In this document: positions 59,337-64,000 of the stretch, in pieces
Numbering within the stretch: position 1 is the stretch's first letter
Layout: each line of letters begins with the position of its first letter
Assembly: GCF_003957515.1 (NCBI RefSeq)
Contig: NZ_RQXW01000001.1
Coordinates: 434,001 to 498,000 of the forward strand
DNA length: 64,000 bases
Source: Amphritea opalescens
GTDB lineage: Bacteria > Pseudomonadota > Gammaproteobacteria > Pseudomonadales > Balneatricaceae
Direction: 5' to 3'
Notes under the pieces: generated by a model
Told to the model about the DNA's origin: nothing
Databases searched by the model: none
Seen by the model: the letters and a program-made list of their open reading frames with translations, nothing else
Position numbers and translations under genes: made by a program

Positions 59337-60113
59337 TCAGTCGTCATCCGCATCATCGCGGTGTTGCTCGATGCATTCAAGGGGCGCTGGATATAACCCC
59401 TGCCAACCAAACTGGCTAAACAACTGGTCGATCCAAGGGGTAACAGGCGCGTTAATGATAACGGGTTGCTGCGTAAAGGGATGGATAAACTCCAGCTGTG
59501 TCGCCATCAGCAATAGCCGCTCTAAGCCAAAGTGTTCACGGAAGAGCGTATTATGTTTGCCGTCACCATGCTGAGTATCCCCCACCAAGGGATGAAAAAT
59601 ATGCTTAAAATGACGCCGAATTTGATGCTTGCGTCCCGTTTTGGGCTTTACCTCGACTAATGAGTAACGGGCGGCTGGATATTTACTCACGGGGATCGGT
59701 AGCTCCACCGTGCCTAAACGGCGATATTCACTGACCGCATCTTTGGCGGGCTTATTAGGGTTTGCTCTTTTATCCGCAACCTTATCGATAATCTCTTTCA
59801 GCGGGTAATCAATAACCTCCTGCTCTTCGGTATAACCTCGACAGACACAGAGATAGGTTTTTTGCACTCGCCGTTCAGCAAAACAGATATTTAGCTTGTT
59901 GGCTGCCTCCGATGACTTGGCAAAAATCAACACGCCGGAGGTCGGCCGGTCGAGACGGTGAACGGTATAGGCTTTAATGCCCAACTGCTCACGGATCAAC
60001 GCTACCGCGTTAGGCGCACGCCGCTCAATAGGACTCGGGTGCACCAGCAATCCAGCGGGCTTATCGATTGCGAAATAGTGTTCATCCTCAAAGATGACAT
60101 GGATGGGGTACAT
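59337..60113 (-). CDS. truC: tRNA pseudouridine(65) synthase TruC
   Basis: It isomerises U65 in tRNA. The RluA-family catalytic motif HRLDRPTSGVLIFAK holds the Asp nucleophile. GRKHQIRRHFKHIFHPLVGDTQHGDG marks TruC. The 258 residues match. ATG 60113 fits the homologous start MYPIHVIFEDEHYFAIDKPA; a GTG three codons upstream is unlikely. The tail is acidic (DDADDD). The 232-base gap before it contains no gene. Confidence 0.93.
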   Translation of the reverse strand: MYPIHVIFEDEHYFAIDKPAGLLVHPSPIERRAPNAVALIREQLGIKAYTVHRLDRPTSGVLIFAKSSEAANKLNICFAERRVQKTYLCVCRGYTEEQEVIDYPLKEIIDKVADKRANPNKPAKDAVSEYRRLGTVELPIPVSKYPAARYSLVEVKPKTGRKHQIRRHFKHIFHPLVGDTQHGDGKHNTLFREHFGLERLLLMATQLEFIHPFTQQPVIINAPVTPWIDQLFSQFGWQGLYPAPLECIEQHRDDADDD

Positions 60114-60357
60114 CGTTATCACTTACCTAAATAGATCAAGGCGGGCAGCTTAGCAATAAATCATCCTATTGCCTATGAACCTAGCGGGGATGAATGGGTC
60201 ATAGAGATATGAAGTAAAGGTTATCTGTCGCGCCATAAAGAGGTGAAGCGGTTAATACATATTTCTTGTATGGTTGAAATGCTGACAAAAACCTATATAT
60301 ATAACCTATCAATAAACTTAAATGGCACCTAACGCCTTAAATTTCCAGAGGGATAAG

Positions 60358-61038
60358 ATGCGTAATATCGATACAATGACCGTCCGTTCAGAGCAATCTG
60401 TACTGTCGACCAACAAGGTGATTCGCAATACCTACATGCTGCTCTCCATGACAATGGTATTCAGCGCGGTGACTGCGGGTATCTCTATGGTCATCAACCC
60501 ACCGATGATTTTGGCTTTAGGAGCAATGATTCTCGGTATGATCCTAACGTTCGTGATCTCTAAAAAACAAAATAGTGCTGCGGCGTTACCACTCGTGTTT
60601 GCCTTCACTGGCCTGTTTGGTTTTGCGCTAGGTCCTATTCTTAATCGCTACCTGGGTATGGCTAATGGCGGCGAGATCGTCATGACCGCGATGGGTATGA
60701 CAGCAGCCACCTTCCTAGGCTTGTCTGCTTACGTACTGACCAGCAAAAAAGACTTTAGCTTTATGGGTGGATTTTTATCCGCCGGCCTGATTATTGTCTT
60801 AGTCGCCATGGTCGCTCTGATGATCCTGCCTATGTTCGGGATTAATGTTGGCGTCATGCATTTAGCACTGTCTGCGGCGGTGGTCTTGCTGATGTCTGGT
60901 TTCATTCTGTATGACACCAGTAACATTGTTAACGGTACTTACACCAACTACATCATGGCTACCGTTAGCCTCTACACCAGCATCTTTAACCTGTTTATCC
61001 ACCTGCTGAGCTTGGTTGGCTTCCTTAAAGACGAGTAA
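60358..61038 (+). CDS. yccA: YccA-like Bax-inhibitor-1 family membrane protein
   Basis: Seven membrane helices in 226 residues with the BI-1 pattern: NKVIRNTYMLLSMTMVFSAV, FALGPILNRYL, FILYDTSNIVNGTYTNYIMA and SLYTSIFNLFIHLLSLVGF. In E. coli YccA is a substrate and modulator of the FtsH protease. ATG 60358 follows AGAGGG and gives the usual length; a frame from 60322 would add 12 residues. A strong terminator follows. Confidence 0.9.
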   Translation: MRNIDTMTVRSEQSVLSTNKVIRNTYMLLSMTMVFSAVTAGISMVINPPMILALGAMILGMILTFVISKKQNSAAALPLVFAFTGLFGFALGPILNRYLGMANGGEIVMTAMGMTAATFLGLSAYVLTSKKDFSFMGGFLSAGLIIVLVAMVALMILPMFGINVGVMHLALSAAVVLLMSGFILYDTSNIVNGTYTNYIMATVSLYTSIFNLFIHLLSLVGFLKDE

Positions 61039-61066
61039 GCTTCCAACAAGGTTGAAAACCACACAC

Positions 61067-61105
61067 AAAGCCCTGCAATCCTGATAAGATTGCAGGGCTT
61101 TTTTA
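61067..61105 (+). terminator. Intrinsic terminator after yccA
   Basis: AAAGCCCTGCAATC, CTGATAA, GATTGCAGGGCTTT with T run: a perfect 14-pair stem. Confidence 0.93.
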
Positions 61106-61125
61106 GTTTATAGACATCAAATATT

Positions 61126-61518
61126 ATGATTTTTTCAATCGTTATTACCGGAGCGCCCTATAGCTCTCAGGCATCAGCCAGCGCTCTGCAGTTTAGTCGC
61201 AGCGTGCTAAAGCTGGGGCACAGTATTCATCGGGTCTTTTTTTATGCCGATGGCGTGCACAGTGGTTCCGCACTGGCGGCACCTCCCCAGGATGAAACCA
61301 ATATTCCACTTGAATGGGCAGCGCTGGCCCGTGAACATCAACTGGATTTAGTGGTCTGCATTGCTGCTGCGGTTCGCCGTGGCGTACTCGATGAAGGTGA
61401 AGCTCGCCGTTATGAAAAAAGCGGTCACAACCTAGCGTCAGGTTTTACCCTGTCGGGTCTAGGACAGCTGGTCGAGGCCGGCATTGTATCGGACCGTGTT
61501 GTGACTTTTGGAGTTTGA
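61126..61518 (+). CDS. tusD: TusD sulfurtransferase subunit (DsrE-like)
   Basis: Part of the TusBCD complex that passes persulfide sulfur from TusA to TusE for 2-thiouridine in tRNA. The 130 residues begin FSIVITGAPYSSQASASALQ, with the relay cysteine in LVVCIAAAVRRGVLDEGEAR. It overlaps or abuts tusC and lies right after the yccA terminator. In this gene order DsrE-F-H-C (of sulfur oxidisers) is the alternative; no dsrAB genes are seen. Confidence 0.93.
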   Translation: MIFSIVITGAPYSSQASASALQFSRSVLKLGHSIHRVFFYADGVHSGSALAAPPQDETNIPLEWAALAREHQLDLVVCIAAAVRRGVLDEGEARRYEKSGHNLASGFTLSGLGQLVEAGIVSDRVVTFGV

Positions 61519-61519
61519 A

Positions 61520-61888
61520 ATGAGTGATACTAAAAAATCATTTCTGATTATCAACCGCAAAGCCCCCTATGGCAGCAGTGCCGCACGAGATGCACTCGAT
61601 GTTGCGCTGACGATCTCTGTTTTTGAGCAGCCTCTGAGTTTGCTGTTTATGGATGATGCCGTGCTGCAACTACTGCCGGATCACCAAGCTACTCTGATCG
61701 GCCAGAAAAACCTTTCCGCTAATCTGTCGATGCTAGAGATGTACGATATTGATCAGCTCTATGTTTGTCAGCAAGCACTAAGCCTGAGGGGGATTCGCCC
61801 CGACGATATCACCTTAAATATTACGCTGTTGGATTCACAAGGCATCGCCTCTTTGATCAAACAACAGGATCACGTATTGAGTTTCTGA
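61520..61888 (+). CDS. tusC: TusC sulfurtransferase subunit (DsrF-like)
   Basis: The 122 residues have the DsrE fold (KSFLIINRKAPYGSSAARDA, AALTISVFEQPLSLLFMDDA-like segment) and DQLYVCQQALSLRGI. ATG 61520 is supported by TTGGAG upstream; an ATG 12 bases earlier overlaps the tusD stop region. It ends in TGATG, overlapping tusB, so translation is coupled. Confidence 0.92.
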   Translation: MSDTKKSFLIINRKAPYGSSAARDALDVALTISVFEQPLSLLFMDDAVLQLLPDHQATLIGQKNLSANLSMLEMYDIDQLYVCQQALSLRGIRPDDITLNITLLDSQGIASLIKQQDHVLSF

Positions 61889-62184
61889 TGACGACACTAC
61901 ATCTGATTAACAAAACCCCTTCAGAAAGCACTGCGCTAGGTGACAGCTTAGCGACCCTCAGTGAGGGTGATGCGCTGCTGCTAATCGAAAATGGCGTATA
62001 CGCAGCGATGCCTGCCTACGCAGAGCACTTTACCCGCCTGCCCCGAACAATACAGTGTTATCTGCTCAATAATGACGCGTTGGCGCGGGGTTTAAACGAT
62101 CTTAATCCCGACTTTGCGGCTATCGACTATGACGGTTTTGTCGAATTAAGCTGCCGTTATAGCAAAGTAGTGAGTTGGTTCTAA
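61888..62184 (+). CDS. tusB: TusB sulfurtransferase subunit (DsrH-like)
   Basis: 98 residues starting MTTLHLINKTPSESTALGDS, then GDALLLIENGVYAAMP, the DsrH-family pattern. Start overlaps the tusC stop. The site of the relay cysteine in TusB-like proteins is occupied here by other residues, which is common. A longer frame reaching back to 61765 would run inside tusC and is not the real gene. Confidence 0.92.
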   Translation: MTTLHLINKTPSESTALGDSLATLSEGDALLLIENGVYAAMPAYAEHFTRLPRTIQCYLLNNDALARGLNDLNPDFAAIDYDGFVELSCRYSKVVSWF

Positions 62185-62185
62185 T

Positions 62186-62542
62186 ATGACAGACGATAAC
62201 CATGAACCATCCTATTTACAGGTTAATGGGCAGACGATCCCAGTTGACCCTGAAGGTTACCTGCGCCATCTAGAGGATTGGAATGACGCGGTGGCTGAGC
62301 AACTAGCACAGGAAGAAGGCATCACACTGAGTGAAGCACATTGGGAAGTTCTTCAGGTGTTACGGCAGTTCTATCAGCAGTTCGAGATGTCTCCGGCGAT
62401 GCGCCCACTGATAAAAGCCATTAGCGCACAACTAGGAAGTGACAAGGGCAAGAGCATCTATCTGATGAGCCTCTTTCCGGGTAGCCCCGCTAAGCTGGCG
62501 AGCAAAATTGCCGGCTTACCAAAACCGACCAACTGCCTGTAA
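62186..62542 (+). CDS. tusE: TusE sulfur carrier (DsrC family)
   Basis: It accepts persulfide from TusD and hands it to MnmA. The 118 residues match DsrC: VDPEGYLRHLEDWNDAVAEQ, LSEAHWEVLQVLRQFYQQFE, and the C-terminal carrier cysteine in KPTNCL one residue from the end. The second conserved Cys of true DsrC (ten residues upstream) is absent, which supports TusE function. It starts one base after the tusB stop. Confidence 0.94.
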   Translation: MTDDNHEPSYLQVNGQTIPVDPEGYLRHLEDWNDAVAEQLAQEEGITLSEAHWEVLQVLRQFYQQFEMSPAMRPLIKAISAQLGSDKGKSIYLMSLFPGSPAKLASKIAGLPKPTNCL

Positions 62543-62555
62543 CGGAGTCATAACG

Positions 62556-63479
62556 ATGAATCTAGCCTTTTTAGGGATCGGTTTGATGGGTCGACCTATG
62601 GCCTGCCATCTGTTAATAGCGGGTTTCAACCTAACCCTATGGAATCGTACCCGTCGCAAAGCGGATGCCTTAACCAGCCTAGGCGCCACCGTGGCAGACT
62701 CGCCAGCGGAAGCCATTGCTGATGCCGATATTATCATCACGATGCTAGAGAACGGCCCTGTCGTTGATCAGGTACTGTTTGGTACCCCGCAGCCATGTTT
62801 CAAACGTGGTAGCACGGTCATTGATATGAGTTCAATTCCTCCAGAACTGGCTCGGCAACACGCCGAGCGGCTGCAGCAGATGGGGGTTAACTACCTTGAT
62901 GCGCCGGTTTCCGGCGGAACGGTGGGTGCCGAACAGGCCTCGCTGTCGATTATGGCAGGCGGCGATAAGACTGTGTTTATGGCTTGTCAGCCGATTTTCA
63001 CGACCCTCGGCAAAGCCACTTATATTGGTCCAACCGGGTCTGGGCAGCTAGCTAAATGCGCCAATCAGGCGATTGTCGGTATTACTATCGGCGCAGTGTC
63101 AGAGGCACTGCTGCTGGCCGCCGAGGGCGGTGCCGATCCTGCCGCTGTCCGTGAAGCACTGTTAGGCGGCTTTGCTGGCAGCCGAATTCTTGAGCTTCAT
63201 GGTCAACGCATGCTTGATCGTGAATTCAATCCCGGCGCCACCTCTCGAGTGCAACTGAAAGATCTGCGCACTATTTTAGATACCGCTCAGAATGAACAGC
63301 TAACCCTACCCTTAGTCGAGCAGACTTATCAGCAATACCAAAAGCTGGTGGATAACGGCTTAGAAGAAGTGGATCACAGCGGCTTACTTCTGCAGCTTGA
63401 GGCTGATAATGGCGACCGAAGATTAAACGATAAAACAACCCAATCACCCTACTCCAAAGATAAGCCGGCGAATCTCTAA
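62556..63479 (+). CDS. glxR: 2-hydroxy-3-oxopropionate (tartronate semialdehyde) reductase
   Basis: It reduces tartronate semialdehyde to D-glycerate. The 307 residues show LAFLGIGLMGRPMACHLLIA, YLDAPVSGGTVGAEQASLSI, and the catalytic Lys in LAKCANQAIVGI. ATG 62556 follows GGAG and fits the family start; a frame from 62508 runs back into tusE. The C-terminus is extended by about 15 polar residues. The next gene, hyi, belongs to the same glyoxylate carboligase pathway, so the substrate is better supported here than for the paralogue at 55385. Confidence 0.88.
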   Translation: MNLAFLGIGLMGRPMACHLLIAGFNLTLWNRTRRKADALTSLGATVADSPAEAIADADIIITMLENGPVVDQVLFGTPQPCFKRGSTVIDMSSIPPELARQHAERLQQMGVNYLDAPVSGGTVGAEQASLSIMAGGDKTVFMACQPIFTTLGKATYIGPTGSGQLAKCANQAIVGITIGAVSEALLLAAEGGADPAAVREALLGGFAGSRILELHGQRMLDREFNPGATSRVQLKDLRTILDTAQNEQLTLPLVEQTYQQYQKLVDNGLEEVDHSGLLLQLEADNGDRRLNDKTTQSPYSKDKPANL

Positions 63480-63520
63480 AGACGACGAGCCTGCCAATAA
63501 GAACAATAGAGAGTTATTTT

Positions 63521-64000
63521 ATGCCAGATTTTGCTGTTAACCTCAGTATGCTTTTCACCGAAGTACCGCTCACCGAACGGTTTGCGGCAGCCGCCGAACA
63601 GGGCTTTGATAAAGTTGAGATTCAGTTCCCATATGCATTACCCGCAGCGGATATTGCTCATTTGCTGAGGCAGAACCAACAGCAACTCGTATTGCTAAAC
63701 GCCCCTGCTGGTGACCCAGAAAAAGGCGAACGCGGCATCGCTTGTCATCCCGATAGAGTGGCCGAGTTTCGTCAAGGGGTAACTAAGGCGATCGAATACG
63801 CAAAAACATTAAACTGCAATAATATCAATATATTATCTGGTATATCTCCAGTTAATTATAACGCTGATATTATTGAAAAAACCTTTATCGAGAACTTACA
63901 GTTTTGTGCTCAGCAGATGGCCAATGCCGACATTCAGCTATTAGTTGAGGCGATCAATACCCAGGATATTCCCGGATTTTTCCTCAATAATAGCCAGCAG
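63521..64000 (+). CDS. hyi: Hydroxypyruvate isomerase, 3' end outside window
   Basis: It interconverts hydroxypyruvate and tartronate semialdehyde. The visible 160 residues begin PDFAVNLSMLFTEVPLTERF, then GFDKVEIQFPYALPA, LLNAPAGDPEKGERGIACHP and LVEAINTQDIPGFFL, where Glu is a metal ligand. This is the Hyi/OtnI pattern in the xylose-isomerase-like fold. The frame is open to the window end. A glyoxylate carboligase gene would be expected downstream. Confidence 0.9.
   Translation, partial: MPDFAVNLSMLFTEVPLTERFAAAAEQGFDKVEIQFPYALPAADIAHLLRQNQQQLVLLNAPAGDPEKGERGIACHPDRVAEFRQGVTKAIEYAKTLNCNNINILSGISPVNYNADIIEKTFIENLQFCAQQMANADIQLLVEAINTQDIPGFFLNNSQQ

Overview
The window reads as the chromosome of a marine, aerobic gammaproteobacterium, most like the Oceanospirillaceae and relatives. 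This is inferred from gene content only: fumarylacetoacetase, two-subunit pyruvate carboxylase with a divergent LysR gene, ccoG, TrkH, a NaChBac-type channel, tusDCBE, uvrC-pgsA followed by tRNAs, and a YcjX/YcjF pair. Most genes are intact, intergenic gaps are short, and no insertion sequence, rRNA operon or CRISPR array is visible.

Layout. 1-3.8 kb: truncated CBS-domain protein, fumarylacetoacetase, a small basic protein and a site-2-protease-like membrane peptidase. 4.3-10.1 kb: beta-oxidation set (acyl-CoA ligase, BktB-type thiolase, FadB-type enzyme); the first two carry a related upstream control block. 10.2-12.1 kb: small AT-rich accessory patch with a HicB antitoxin remnant, a three-helix membrane protein and a cyclase-like protein. 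12.1-15.7 kb: MocR regulator, ccoG, glutathione transferase. 16.2-18 kb: SOS-controlled umuDC. 18.7-24.5 kb: TrkH, voltage-gated channel, Tat-exported dienelactone hydrolase, MFS carrier, carbonic anhydrase. 24.6-29 kb: pycB, pycA and their LysR neighbour. 29.5-35.6 kb: degenerate histidine-kinase-like protein, cold-shock/DUF3465 fusion, ADP-ribosylglycohydrolase, YcjX and YcjF. 35.6-40.5 kb: gene-poor stretch with a lone tyrosine recombinase, two small exported proteins and repeats. 40.5-44.2 kb: orphan response regulator, KfrA-like coiled-coil protein, GAPDH. 44.2-51 kb: tRNA array interrupted by a four-gene operon. 51-64 kb: pgsA, uvrC, DUF1853, glyoxylate/tartronate-semialdehyde genes, mtnN, truC, YccA-like protein, the tus sulfur relay, glxR and the start of hyi.

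The strongest candidate for an undescribed system is the operon at 44876-50096. Its first gene encodes a soluble 916-residue fusion of a Clp-type AAA+ module, an FtsH-type AAA+ module and an M41-like zinc peptidase with HEXXH. It is followed by two paralogous small proteins with a YbjN-like look and a two-helix membrane protein. The operon sits between tRNA-Cys and tRNA-Leu, splitting the Gly-Cys-Leu array usual downstream of pgsA, and an identical tRNA-Gly lies at each outer edge. A second candidate is the cyclase-like plus membrane-protein pair at 10.5-11.8 kb.

Metabolic links: pyruvate carboxylase and carbonic anhydrase lie next to each other and both handle bicarbonate. The class V aminotransferase, two beta-hydroxyacid dehydrogenases and hydroxypyruvate isomerase suggest glyoxylate/serine interconversion spread over 55-64 kb.
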